Shown piece after piece: positions 26,398-35,684 of a stretch of DNA of 64,000 nt. Each line of letters opens with the position of its first letter. Within the stretch, counting starts at the first letter, position 1. This DNA comes from Methylacidimicrobium sp. AP8 (lineage in GTDB: Bacteria > Verrucomicrobiota > Verrucomicrobiia > Methylacidiphilales > Methylacidiphilaceae): contig NZ_LR797830.1 in NCBI RefSeq assembly GCF_903064525.1, positions 1,984,001 through 2,048,000 on the forward strand, in the 5' to 3' direction. A model generated the notes under the pieces. The model ran no database searches, was not told the origin of the DNA, and saw only the letters and a program-made list of their open reading frames with translations. Position numbers and translations under genes: made by a program.

Positions 26398-27320
26398 TCT
26401 TCCGAAAAGCGGCCTACTTCTATTGGCTCTCCCGCTACCTGACCCGGGCGCTCGACACAATCCGGCTCGTAGAGGCCTATTGGCCGCTTTGCTGGGACCG
26501 AGAAAATGGCAGGGGAGAGGATGCGCTGATCCGGCTGCGCCAAGCGTTGCGCATGTCTCTCCCCAGTCCGAACTCCGGCACGGCGGGCCAGCTATTCTGG
26601 TTTCTCGACGCTGAGGAAAATCCGCTCTCGGTCCGAAGTTCCCTTGGAGCCGCCCGATTCAACGCGCGCCTCCTGCGGGAGGAGCTTCCGGAGGAGGCAT
26701 GGGAGCTGTTAAGCGAGCTCCCCGCCGATCCGCCGGGCTCTCCGGATCCCGATCTTCCCGTGGCCTTCCCCCGGACTCCTTCCCTCCCCTGGGTGCGAGG
26801 GATCGCCGCGTTCTATGAAATCGCCCGGACCGCACTGGCGCAAGGAGCGGCATCGGATTTCCTTGCGCTCGGGCAGGCGATCGAAGGGATGGGGAACCTC
26901 GCGGCGGCGTTGCATGCGCTGGTGCAGGATGCATCGGCGGGCGAGGCTCCACCCCCGGAGGAACAAGCGGCGGTGCTCCGCGGCTTCTGCTCCCTCCACG
27001 CTTACCGTTCGATGCACGGCCCCTTCTACGAAGGAGAATCCGTCTGCCGCAGCCTTCTCGGCAGCCGGCGGCTTCCACGCAGCTTCGCCGCACTGCTGCA
27101 CGCGGCCGCTTCCGCCCTCGAGCGGCTCGAGAAGCAGAGCGTCTATGCGCTTTCGCCCGCATGCGACGCAGCCTTCGCCCTCGGCGCAGTGCTCGCTTCC
27201 CTGGAAAAGACTCCCAAGGAGCGCCTGAGCTCTCTCTTGGTAGAGCTTCCCATCGGTTGCAACCGGCTCCACCAGCGGGTCGAGCAGGCGCTCGGTCAGC
27301 CCGGCGGAAATGCAGGTTAA
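26394..27320 (+). CDS. Alpha-E domain protein
   Basis: This 308-residue, all-helical protein has the family opening FRKAAYFYWLSRYLTRALDTIRLVE and an internal RSLLGSRRLPRSF-type segment. Alpha-E (DUF403) proteins are nearly always encoded next to circularly permuted ATP-grasp genes and are thought to be partners, often with a transglutaminase-like protease. Here the start ATG (26394) sits inside the ATP-grasp stop as ATGA, so the pair is translationally coupled. No transglutaminase gene is adjacent; lepA follows about 35-50 bases later. Confidence 0.85.
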   Translation: MIFRKAAYFYWLSRYLTRALDTIRLVEAYWPLCWDRENGRGEDALIRLRQALRMSLPSPNSGTAGQLFWFLDAEENPLSVRSSLGAARFNARLLREELPEEAWELLSELPADPPGSPDPDLPVAFPRTPSLPWVRGIAAFYEIARTALAQGAASDFLALGQAIEGMGNLAAALHALVQDASAGEAPPPEEQAAVLRGFCSLHAYRSMHGPFYEGESVCRSLLGSRRLPRSFAALLHAAASALERLEKQSVYALSPACDAAFALGAVLASLEKTPKERLSSLLVELPIGCNRLHQRVEQALGQPGGNAG

Positions 27321-27370
27321 CCTTTTGCGGCCTGGTCTTTTCTCCATTATAAGAGGTGAAGAACGCCCGC

Positions 27371-29179
27371 ATGTTTTCTCCATCCCGCATCCGCAATTTT
27401 TGCATCATCGCCCATGTGGACCACGGCAAGACGACCCTCTCCGACCGGTTGCTCCAGGCTACCGGCACGATCCCCGAGCGGCAGATGCAGGACCAGCTCC
27501 TCGATTCGATGGATCTGGAGCGAGAACGGGGGATCACGATCAAGGCGCACCCGGTGACAATGCGTTACGAGGCCGCAGACGGGGAAACCTATCAGCTCAA
27601 CCTGATCGACACGCCCGGCCACGTCGATTTTTCCTACGAGGTCTCCCGAAGTCTTTCGGCCTGCGAAGGAGCTCTGCTCGTGATCGACGCGGCCCAAGGA
27701 GTCCAGGCGCAGACCGTCGCGAACGTGCAGCTGGCCGCGCGGCAGAACCTCCATTTGATCCCGGTCATTAACAAGATCGACCTGCCCACCGCCAATCCGG
27801 CCTCGGTGAAGCGGCAGCTCGAAGAGGTTCTCGCTATTCCCGGAGAAGAAGCGATCCTGGCGAGCGCCAAGGCCGGGATCGGCATAACGGAAATCTTGGA
27901 AGCGGTGATCCGCCGGATCCCCCCGCCGGAGCCCTTCCCCGACGGGATCGTCCGCGCCCTGGTCTTCGATTCGGTCTTCGATCCGTATCGAGGGGTGGTG
28001 CTCTACGTCCGCGTCCGGTCGGGCGAGCTCTCCCGGGGTCAGAAAATCCTGCTAATGGCGACGGAAAGCGTTTACGAAATCAAGGAAGTGGGGATCTTTA
28101 GCCCCAAGATGACCGCGCAAGCCCGCCTGGAGGCGGGAGCGACCGGGTATGTGATCGCCAACATGAAGAGCCCGCTTGAGGTTAAGATCGGGGATACATT
28201 GACTTCCGCTCTCCAGCCGGCGGCCGAACCGCTCCCTGGGTTCCAGGATGTCCGCCCGATGGTTTTTAGCGGCATCTATCCCGTCAATCCGGCGGACTTC
28301 GAAAAGCTCAAGGCCGCCCTACACAAGCTCCAGATCAACGACCCGGCGATCACCTTCACCCAAGAGAGTTCCGCGGCTTTGGGCTCGGGCCTGCGGTGCG
28401 GCTTTCTGGGCCTGCTCCACATGGAGATCGTCCAAGAACGGCTCCGGCGCGAGCACCAAGTCGAGATCCTAGCTACCTATCCCAGCGTCGTCTACCGGGT
28501 GCGGCTGACGTCCGGCAAAACCATAGAGGTGGACAATCCGCTCCGGATGCCCGACCCGTCTCAGATCGACTCGATCGCCGAACCGACGGTGCGCGCCTAT
28601 CTGCTCATTCCAACGGAACGGATCGGAGAGATCCTTCAGCTTGTCCTGGAAAAGCGCGGGATCTGCGAGTCGACCGAATCGGCCGGCGAAGACCGGGTGA
28701 TGCTCCGCTGCCGGATCCCGCTGAGCGAAATCCTCATCGATTTCAACGACAGGCTGAAGTCCCTCACCCGGGGCTACGGCTCGATGGACTACGAGCCGGG
28801 CCCTTATCAGACCGAAGACTTGATCCGGCTTGACATCCTCGTCAATGGAGAGCCCGTGGAAGCCTTCTCCTGCATCGTGGCGCGGAGCCGAGCGGAAGCC
28901 CGCGGCCGGGCGATCCTGGCCAAGCTGCGGGAATTGATCCCGCGGCATCTCTTCAAGATCGCCCTCCAAGCGGCTGTCGGAAGCAAGATCCTCGCCCGCG
29001 AGGACATCGGCGCAGTGGGGAAGAATGTGACCGCTAAGTGCTACGGAGGCGATATCACCCGTAAACGCAAGCTCCTGGAGAAGCAGAAGGAAGGAAAGAA
29101 ACGAATGAAGACCTTTGGTCGCGTCGACATTCCACAGGAAGCCTTTTTGCAGATTCTCAAAACGGAGAGTGGCTCATGA
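27371..29179 (+). CDS. lepA: Elongation factor 4 (LepA)
   Basis: This ribosomal GTPase can back-translocate stalled ribosomes and is implicated in 30S assembly. The P-loop region is AHVDHGKTTLSDRL, G2/G3 are ERGITIKA and DTPGHVDF, and G4 is NKIDLPTA. The C-terminal LepA domain ends KNVTAKCYGGDITRKRKLLEKQKEGKKRMK, the family hallmark. ATG at 27371 has GAGGTG 12 bases upstream; GTG at 27356 is an alternative start adding five residues. It follows the alpha-E gene and overlaps lepB as ATGA, the widespread lepA-lepB pair. Confidence 0.96.
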   Translation: MFSPSRIRNFCIIAHVDHGKTTLSDRLLQATGTIPERQMQDQLLDSMDLERERGITIKAHPVTMRYEAADGETYQLNLIDTPGHVDFSYEVSRSLSACEGALLVIDAAQGVQAQTVANVQLAARQNLHLIPVINKIDLPTANPASVKRQLEEVLAIPGEEAILASAKAGIGITEILEAVIRRIPPPEPFPDGIVRALVFDSVFDPYRGVVLYVRVRSGELSRGQKILLMATESVYEIKEVGIFSPKMTAQARLEAGATGYVIANMKSPLEVKIGDTLTSALQPAAEPLPGFQDVRPMVFSGIYPVNPADFEKLKAALHKLQINDPAITFTQESSAALGSGLRCGFLGLLHMEIVQERLRREHQVEILATYPSVVYRVRLTSGKTIEVDNPLRMPDPSQIDSIAEPTVRAYLLIPTERIGEILQLVLEKRGICESTESAGEDRVMLRCRIPLSEILIDFNDRLKSLTRGYGSMDYEPGPYQTEDLIRLDILVNGEPVEAFSCIVARSRAEARGRAILAKLRELIPRHLFKIALQAAVGSKILAREDIGAVGKNVTAKCYGGDITRKRKLLEKQKEGKKRMKTFGRVDIPQEAFLQILKTESGS

Positions 29180-30324
29180 AAGCAGTCCCCTCCTCGTTTT
29201 CCGACCGGCGCGAACGCCGCCGCCGGAGGAAGGAGCTGGCTCGGTTGCGAAAGGCGATTCACCGCATGTCGATCCGCCAGAAGGACCTGCTCTCCCCGGA
29301 AGCGCGGCAGAACGCGGCGGCTTTCCAGACGGAGGTCGCTTCCTACCTCGCCGACCCCCACGCCCCTCCCGAAGGCGCTTCCGCTCTTCTCGACCGAGGG
29401 GACAAGCTCGCCGGGAAGCTCTTTCCTCGAAAACCCTGGCAGGAGCTGCGGGAGAACGTCGAAATCTTTCTGGTGGCGATCGCCGCCGCGTTGGCCATCC
29501 GCGCTTACTTCCTCCAGCCCTTCAAGATTCCCACCGATTCGATGAAGCCGACCCTCTACGGGATCCAGACGATCGCCCGGACCGAACCTCCGCCAGCGGT
29601 CCCCGTGCGTCTGCTCGAGATGGTTCTCTTCGGCAAGCAGTACCACTATCTGCGCCTCTCGCGGCCCGCCACTCTCGTCGACCTGGTCCCCGGCAAGTTT
29701 TTCCTCGAGTATACCGACCTGCTCTTCGACGACGGGCAGAAGCGGAGGGTCTGGATCCCGGCGCCGACGCTCGTCTACAAGGTTGGACTGCGGCCCGGCC
29801 TATCCTTTCGCGCCGGAGAGCCCGTCTTCAACTTCGCAAGCGTCGCGGGAGACCAGGTTCTCGTCAACAAGGCGGTGTACAACTTCCGCAAGCCGAAACG
29901 CGGCGAGGTCTTCGTCTTCCGGACAGCCGGCATAGAGGGCATCGAATCGACCTTGCGGGATCACGGGCTCGACGGGTCGCTTTTCTACATCAAGCGGTGC
30001 GTCGGAGTGCCGGGCGACCACCTCCAAATCGACCCGCCGATCCTCCGAATCAACGGAAGCCCCAGACCTCCGAACGCAGCCATGGCCCGCGTCGAAGCGG
30101 GGCGCGACGGATACCATGGCTATGTCATCCTCCCCGGCCAGCAATATCTCCGCTCTCCCGCAGAAGAGGTCGTCGTCCCCAAGGATGGCTACTGGGCGAT
30201 GGGCGACAACAGCCCGGATAGCCAAGACAGCCGCTTCTGGGGGCCCGTACCTCGGCACGATCTGGTTGGGACCGGGCTCTTCGTCTACTGGCCGTTTAGC
30301 TTCCGCTGGGGTTGGATTCACTGA
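29176..30324 (+). CDS. lepB: Signal peptidase I
   Basis: This inner-membrane S26 protease removes signal peptides from exported preproteins. A long basic N-terminal region (about 90 residues) precedes one membrane helix (about 96-112). The catalytic Ser122 is in PTDSMKPTLYG and the general base Lys273 in YIKRCVGVPGD. The box E motif GDNSPDSQDSR is near the C-terminus. At 382 residues it is longer than E. coli LepB; an insertion follows the Ser box (about 135-220). The last 29 bases overlap the convergent Usp gene. Confidence 0.93.
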   Translation: MKAVPSSFSDRRERRRRRKELARLRKAIHRMSIRQKDLLSPEARQNAAAFQTEVASYLADPHAPPEGASALLDRGDKLAGKLFPRKPWQELRENVEIFLVAIAAALAIRAYFLQPFKIPTDSMKPTLYGIQTIARTEPPPAVPVRLLEMVLFGKQYHYLRLSRPATLVDLVPGKFFLEYTDLLFDDGQKRRVWIPAPTLVYKVGLRPGLSFRAGEPVFNFASVAGDQVLVNKAVYNFRKPKRGEVFVFRTAGIEGIESTLRDHGLDGSLFYIKRCVGVPGDHLQIDPPILRINGSPRPPNAAMARVEAGRDGYHGYVILPGQQYLRSPAEEVVVPKDGYWAMGDNSPDSQDSRFWGPVPRHDLVGTGLFVYWPFSFRWGWIH

Positions 30325-30787
30325 CGGATGCTTGCCGCTCGGTCCGAACAAGGAGGATCGGAGCCTCGGCCAGCCGCCGAACCGGAAAGGAGGTGCTCAG
30401 GCCGAAGAGCGCCCCCAGGATTGTGTGCGCATGGCTCCCCATCACGATGATATCGGCACCTTTTTCCTTCGCCGTCCGAACGATCTGGCTGACCGGGTCG
30501 CCCAAAGCGAGCTCGACTTCGACGGAGAGCCCTTGGCTTTCCAGATCCTGGGCCTTCGCTTCGAGATAGCGCCGCGCCTGCTTCATCGCTTCGTCCTGGC
30601 GCAGGGCGATCCGCTCGCCCGATTCCAGAGTCCACTCCTCAATGCCGGCGAGAGGAACGGCGGGAACGGGGCAGGCGTGAAGAAGCACCAGCCTGGCGCC
30701 TGAGAGCCGGGCCAACTCGCGGGCGTGATCGAGCACAGCATCATCGACGGGGCTCTGCTCCAGCGCCGCCAACAGGCAGTGATACAC
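30296..30787 (-). CDS. Universal stress protein family protein
   Basis: This 163-residue UspA-fold protein begins YHCLLAALEQSPVDDAVLDHARELAR. The ATP-binding GX2GX9GS-like segment appears as VMGSHAHTILGALFGLSTSFPVRRLAEAPILLVR. It is likely a small cytoplasmic nucleotide-binding stress protein. The start is GTG at 30787. The C-terminal tail (SVSESNPSGS) overlaps the convergent lepB end by 29 bases. It is a separate unit from fhs, with 81 bases between them. Confidence 0.85.
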   Translation of the reverse strand: MYHCLLAALEQSPVDDAVLDHARELARLSGARLVLLHACPVPAVPLAGIEEWTLESGERIALRQDEAMKQARRYLEAKAQDLESQGLSVEVELALGDPVSQIVRTAKEKGADIIVMGSHAHTILGALFGLSTSFPVRRLAEAPILLVRTERQASVSESNPSGS

Positions 30788-30832
30788 CGAAAGCTAGAGT
30801 GGCGTATTTCATGGAAAAAAGACAGCATTGGA

Positions 30833-30850
30833 TTGCAGCCTTGGCTGCAA
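30833..30850 (-). terminator. Inverted repeat downstream of fhs, possible weak terminator
   Basis: TTGCAGCCTTGGCTGCAA is a near-perfect palindrome just after the fhs stop on the minus strand. A run of T (minus strand) occurs about 15 bases later, further than in a standard intrinsic terminator, so its function is uncertain. Confidence 0.3.
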
Positions 30851-30868
30851 GCCTTGCAAGAGGGCTGG

Positions 30869-32545
30869 CTAGAGAACGCCCACGACTCGCCCATCGTCAT
30901 CGATATCGATCCGCAGCGAGGCGGGTTCCTTCGGCAGCCCGGGCATCGTGAGAATCTCTCCGCAGAGGGCCAGCACGTAGCGCGCGCCGGCGGCCAGGCG
31001 CACCTCGCGAACCGGAAGGCAGTGCCCTTCGGGCGCTCCGCGGAGCCGGGGATCGGCGGAGAAGGAGTACTGGGTTTTCGCGAAGCAGACGGGCAGGCGG
31101 CCGAAACCTTCCTCCTCCATCCGGCGGAGCGCGCGCCGGACGGAAGCATCCGCTCTCACCTCGCCGGCGCCGTAAACCTTCTCGGCTACCGTGACGATCT
31201 TTTCCCAAAGCGGGATGTCTTCGCCGTAGAGGAAGCAAAAGGGGGCGGGATCGGCCGCCGCTTCCAGCAGCTTTCTTCCCAACTCCTCCGCACCCGCCCC
31301 TCCCTCCGCCCAATGCCGGCACTGGGCGGAAGGGACGCCCAGGCTTCTTGCTCTCTCTTCGACGAATCGCAGTTCGGCATCGGTATCCGAGGTGAAACGG
31401 TTCCAGGCGACGACCACAGGCAGCCCTAGGAGATCCCGCATGATCTTCACATGCCTCCGCAAGTTGGCAAACCCTGCTTCCAGGGCTCCGAAATCTTCCC
31501 GCTCGAGAGCGTCCAGGGGCAGCCCCCCGTGGAACTTGAGGGCCCGGATCGTGGCGACGATCACCGCGGCCGCCGGACGTAGGCCCGACTGGCGGCAGAA
31601 GATATCGATGAACTTCTCTCCCCCGAGATCGCTGCCGAACCCCGCCTCGGTCACGACCCAGTCGGCCAGGCTCAATGCCGTCTCCATGGAGACCACGGAG
31701 CTGCACCCGTGCGCGATGTTCCCGAACGGCCCCCCGTGAATGAACGCCGGGGTCTGCTCGAGGGTCTGCGCCAGATTGGGCAAGAAGGCGTGCCGGAGCA
31801 GGGCAGCCATCGCTCCGGAGGCGCCGAGATCTCCCGCGGTCACCGAGCCCTCGCCGATGCGGGCGGCCACGCGAATCTCCGATAGGCGCGTGCGCAAATC
31901 GGCGAAATCCCGCGCCAGGCATAGGATCGCCATCACCTCCGATGCGGCGATGATCTCGAACCCATCCCTGCGAACGAGCCCCTTGCGGCCGTCCAAGCCG
32001 ACAATGATCTGCCGCAGCGCCCGATCGTTGATGTCGACCACCCGCTTCCAGTAGAGCCGGCTCGGATCGAGCGCAAGCTCGTTTCCGTGATAGAAATGGT
32101 TGTCCACGAGCGCGGAAAGCAGATTATGCGCAAGGCCGACCGCGGCGAAGTCCCCGGTAAACTCGAGGTTGATCTCCTCCCGAGGCACGACTTGCGCCCG
32201 ACCCGCTCCGGTCGCCGCCCCCTTTCTGCCGAAGATTGGCCCGATCGACGGCTCGCGCAGGCAGACCGCCGCTTTTTTTCCCAACCGTTGCAAGGCGTCG
32301 GCCAAGCCGATCGCCGTCGTCGTCTTCCCCTCTCCGGCCGGGGTCGGTGTGATCGCCGTTACCAGGACCATCCGGCCCTTGGGCCGACCACGGAGGGTCT
32401 TGAGAAACGACCAGTCGAGCTTGGCGCACCCCGTTCCGTAGGGGAGAAGGGCCTCCTTCGGGATTCCTAACCGGGCTCCGATCTCCTCGATGGGAGCGGG
32501 ACGGGCATTCCGTGCGATGGCCAGATCGGTGAAGGGTTGGCTCAT
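30869..32545 (-). CDS. fhs: Formate--tetrahydrofolate ligase
   Basis: The enzyme makes 10-formyl-THF from formate, ATP and THF, a key one-carbon assimilation step. The P-loop TPTPAGEGKTTT is at about 66-77. Other landmarks are REPSIGPIFGRKGAATGAGRAQVVP, EINLEFTGD, NHFYHGNEL and FHGGPFGNIAHGCSSV-like IHGGPFGNIAHGCSS. Length 558 is typical. ATG at 32545. It is divergent from the ResB gene across 70 bases. In a methanotroph this enzyme would link formate from methanol oxidation to C1 biosynthesis (inference). Confidence 0.96.
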   Translation of the reverse strand: MSQPFTDLAIARNARPAPIEEIGARLGIPKEALLPYGTGCAKLDWSFLKTLRGRPKGRMVLVTAITPTPAGEGKTTTAIGLADALQRLGKKAAVCLREPSIGPIFGRKGAATGAGRAQVVPREEINLEFTGDFAAVGLAHNLLSALVDNHFYHGNELALDPSRLYWKRVVDINDRALRQIIVGLDGRKGLVRRDGFEIIAASEVMAILCLARDFADLRTRLSEIRVAARIGEGSVTAGDLGASGAMAALLRHAFLPNLAQTLEQTPAFIHGGPFGNIAHGCSSVVSMETALSLADWVVTEAGFGSDLGGEKFIDIFCRQSGLRPAAAVIVATIRALKFHGGLPLDALEREDFGALEAGFANLRRHVKIMRDLLGLPVVVAWNRFTSDTDAELRFVEERARSLGVPSAQCRHWAEGGAGAEELGRKLLEAAADPAPFCFLYGEDIPLWEKIVTVAEKVYGAGEVRADASVRRALRRMEEEGFGRLPVCFAKTQYSFSADPRLRGAPEGHCLPVREVRLAAGARYVLALCGEILTMPGLPKEPASLRIDIDDDGRVVGVL

Positions 32546-32615
32546 GTAGATCAGATCCCCCTGGTTCGCTTCCTAGGCGCCGTCCGAGGAATGGATTTCC
32601 GCTTGGCTTCCCCGC

Positions 32616-34583
32616 ATGTTCCCGACTAGCATAAAAGCTTCGGAATCCGCCACAAGCTTCCCTTCCGCCCGGGTGAAATTCTTCTCCTCCCTCTCCGACC
32701 AAGCCCGCGAGGAACTCATCGCCGAGCGCAAGCGCAACTCCTCCCTTTGGAAGGTCATCCACGGCCTGGCATCCCTCCGCCTCGCCGTCGCCCTGCTCCT
32801 CAGCTTGGCGGCCGCCTGCGCCGCCGCGACCGTGATCGAGTCGCGATTCGACTCGACGGTCGCCCAATATTATGTCTACCGGTCCCCTTGGTTCCTTGGC
32901 TGGCTCGTGCTCCTCTGCATCAACCTCTTTGCCGTCACCCTCACACGGCTTCCCTGGAAGCGGCAGCATCTCGGATTCGTCATCACCCATTACGGAATCA
33001 TCCTTCTGCTCGCCGGTGCGATGATCGGACGCCTCGCAGGCTTCGAGGGTTTTGTCCACCTGCGGCTCGGCGAGCCCGCCGAAGACCGGGTCACGCTCAA
33101 CCAGACAGCGCTCTTCCTGGAGAATCCTCTGCGCAACGAGGTCTTCCGAGTGAGCTTCCCTACCGAACTCTGGCGGCCTCGTCCCGACCACCCGCGCAAG
33201 ATCGCGATCCCTGGAACGGACCTCCGCCTAGTCATCGACGATTTCTCCTCGGATTTGACGCTCGTCGAGGAGATCGTCCCCTCCTCCGATTCTTCCGCCG
33301 GACCCGGCATCAGTCTCCTGCTGGAGAGCCGGATGGCCCGGCAGAAGACCCTGCTCGCCCTCCTGGAAAAGGAGCCCGCCCACCAAGTCCAGGATTTTTT
33401 TGGCCTCGCCAAGGTTCTTTGGCTCTCCGAACCGCCGGTCTCGCCCCCAGGCCGGACCCTGCATGAGGCCCAGGTCGTCTTCGCCCGGTCCCCCGAGCAG
33501 CCGATCACCCATGCGGCCGACGGAATCCCGTCAGGGTACCGGTTCTTTCTCGTTCCGGACGAGCAGAGTCGGCAGATGCTCCTGGTCGTGATCTCCCCAT
33601 CGGGAGAGAAGAACGCCTGGGAGGTCACTTCCTATGTCGGGAAGGTTCTCGATTTGCCCGGCGGAGCGCAGGCATACCTTACCGGCTATTGGCCCGATTT
33701 CGCCATGCGGGAGGGAAAGCCGACCTCTCTTTCGGATCGTCCCGAGAACCCGGCCGTCCTGGTCGAACTGCGCTGGCGGGAAGCGGGACGGGCGTCGCCC
33801 AGCCTTTTTCTGTGGAAATCCGCTGATGGCGACGCCATCGCCTATCAGGCCTGGAACCGCCGAGGCGAGATCTCGTCCCAGGGCCAGACGACTGCGGGTC
33901 GGAAGTTTTCTTTGGGATGGGCCGACTGGGAGGCATCGGTCCTCCGCTATGAGCCGCACGCGTCGATTCAATCGGTCATCCGAAAGCAGGAACCCGGAAA
34001 GGCGGTCACGATGGCGATCGGCCCGGGCGTGCACGGGCGGGTGGAGGATCCGAAGGCCAAGCTTCAGTCCGTTCCCCTCTGGATCCTCTCGGGAGTGGCC
34101 CAAACCTTCTCGTTGGAAGGGATATCGGTCCGGGCCGCCTATGGCCTGGAGAGCCGCCCGCTCCCCTTTCGCATCTCGCTGGAACGGTTCCGCGTCCCCC
34201 GGGAAGAGGGAAGCGATGCTCCCGTCGACTTTCAAGCGACCGTGCGCTTCGAGGACCCGAAGACCGGCGCAACCCGCACCGAAACCGCCCACATGAACTC
34301 GCCGGCGACCTTCCCAGGTGGGTTTTGGCGCTCGGCCCTCGGACGGAACTACAAGTTTTCCCAAGCGTCTTGGAATCCGCAAGACCTTCGGGAAACCACC
34401 CTCCAGGTGCTCTACGATCCGGGCTGGCCCTGCAAATGGATCGGCTCGCTCTTGATTTGCATGGGCATTCTCCTCATGTTCCTCCAACGGGGATCGCGAC
34501 GGAGCTCGGCTCCCGTCCCGACGGTTCTGCCACCCGAAGAGGCGTTCTCGCCGCGCAGAGCCGATTCCACGCAGGCTCGGTGA
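32616..34583 (+). CDS. ResB-like cytochrome c biogenesis protein
   Basis: This 655-residue membrane protein is of the ResB family (System II cytochrome c maturation). Three N-terminal membrane segments are clear: SLRLAVALLLSLAAACAAAT, WFLGWLVLLCINLFAVTL and GFVITHYGIILLLAGAMIG. A large periplasmic domain follows, then a final helix near 610-630 (IGSLLICMGILLMFL). ResB works with a CcsA/ResC haem handler to deliver haem to apocytochromes c. No ccsA gene is in this window; pheS follows directly. The start is ATG 32616, though no ribosome-binding site is evident. Confidence 0.8.
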   Translation: MFPTSIKASESATSFPSARVKFFSSLSDQAREELIAERKRNSSLWKVIHGLASLRLAVALLLSLAAACAAATVIESRFDSTVAQYYVYRSPWFLGWLVLLCINLFAVTLTRLPWKRQHLGFVITHYGIILLLAGAMIGRLAGFEGFVHLRLGEPAEDRVTLNQTALFLENPLRNEVFRVSFPTELWRPRPDHPRKIAIPGTDLRLVIDDFSSDLTLVEEIVPSSDSSAGPGISLLLESRMARQKTLLALLEKEPAHQVQDFFGLAKVLWLSEPPVSPPGRTLHEAQVVFARSPEQPITHAADGIPSGYRFFLVPDEQSRQMLLVVISPSGEKNAWEVTSYVGKVLDLPGGAQAYLTGYWPDFAMREGKPTSLSDRPENPAVLVELRWREAGRASPSLFLWKSADGDAIAYQAWNRRGEISSQGQTTAGRKFSLGWADWEASVLRYEPHASIQSVIRKQEPGKAVTMAIGPGVHGRVEDPKAKLQSVPLWILSGVAQTFSLEGISVRAAYGLESRPLPFRISLERFRVPREEGSDAPVDFQATVRFEDPKTGATRTETAHMNSPATFPGGFWRSALGRNYKFSQASWNPQDLRETTLQVLYDPGWPCKWIGSLLICMGILLMFLQRGSRRSSAPVPTVLPPEEAFSPRRADSTQAR

Positions 34584-34638
34584 AGTCCGGAGCAGCCGTC
34601 GGGAGCTAGGAAATCCGCCTTGGTCAGGAGGGCGTTTC

Positions 34639-35679
34639 ATGGAAAAGGAAATGCAAGAGCGAGTGGCCGAGCTTCGGGCGTCTTTGCAAGCGGCGGAGAC
34701 GGAAGGGGCGCTCGAGGCGATCCGCATCCGCTACTTCGGGCGCCATGGAGAGGTCCCGCGCCTGCTCGCCTCCCTCGGCACCCTGCCGCCCGAGCGGCGC
34801 CGGGAAGCCGGCCGCGCGATCAACAACTTCAAGGCCTTGGCCGAAAAGGCGATCGAGGAGAGGCGCGCGGAGCTGGCTCCCGCTCGACCGAAAGGGCCTG
34901 CTTTCGACGCGACGCTGCCGGGCCGTCCCGTGCCCGAGGGCTCGATCCATCCGATTTCCCGCATGTGCCGGCGGATCGTCGAGATCTTCCGCCGGCTCGG
35001 CTTCGCCCTGGCCGACGGTCCGGAAGTCGAGAACGAGTTCTACAATTTCGACGCCCTCAACACTCCGCCCGATCATCCGGCACGGAACGAGCAGGATACC
35101 TTTTTCCTCAAGGATTCGACCCTCCTTCCGGCGGCTCCTTTCCGCGGGGGCGGACGGCTCCTGCTCCGCAGCCAGACAAGCCCGGTGCAGATCCGGGCGA
35201 TGGAGAAGCAGCGGCCGCCCATCCGGATCATCGCTCCCGGCCGCTGCTACCGGCGGGATGAAATCGACGCCACGCACTCGATTGCGTTTTTTCAGGTCGA
35301 AGGGCTTGTCGTCGAGGAAAGCGCGAGCCTCCGAGAACTCAAGGGGACACTCGAGCTGGTTTTCCGGGAGCTCTTGGGGCAGGAGACCCGCTTCCGCTTT
35401 CGCCCCCATTACTTCCCCTTCACCGAGCCGAGCTTCGAAATCGACGGCTTCCGGCCCTCCCCCGCCAAGACCGGAAAGGAATGGCTCGAGCTTTGCGGGT
35501 GCGGGATGGTCCATCCCAAGGTGCTCTCGGGTGCCGGCATTGATCCGGATCGCTATTCCGGCTTTGCCTTCGGATTCGGCATCGAGCGGCTCCTGATGAT
35601 CGTCGAGGAGGTGCCCGATCTCCGGCTCTTTACCGAAAACGACGTCCGCTTCCTCCGCAACCAGAGCTGCCCTGTCTAA
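34639..35679 (+). CDS. pheS: Phenylalanine--tRNA ligase alpha subunit
   Basis: This is the class II catalytic subunit of the PheRS heterotetramer. An N-terminal coiled coil (about 1-80) is followed by the core with FYNFDALNTPPDHPARNEQDTFF, LLRSQTSPVQIRAM, GRCYRRDEIDATHSIAFFQVEGL and the motif 3 region FAFGFGIERLLM. AGGAGGGC lies seven bases before ATG 34639. Unusually it is not followed by pheT: ileS starts five bases downstream. The beta subunit must be encoded elsewhere. Confidence 0.95.
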   Translation: MEKEMQERVAELRASLQAAETEGALEAIRIRYFGRHGEVPRLLASLGTLPPERRREAGRAINNFKALAEKAIEERRAELAPARPKGPAFDATLPGRPVPEGSIHPISRMCRRIVEIFRRLGFALADGPEVENEFYNFDALNTPPDHPARNEQDTFFLKDSTLLPAAPFRGGGRLLLRSQTSPVQIRAMEKQRPPIRIIAPGRCYRRDEIDATHSIAFFQVEGLVVEESASLRELKGTLELVFRELLGQETRFRFRPHYFPFTEPSFEIDGFRPSPAKTGKEWLELCGCGMVHPKVLSGAGIDPDRYSGFAFGFGIERLLMIVEEVPDLRLFTENDVRFLRNQSCPV

Positions 35680-35684
35680 GGTCC

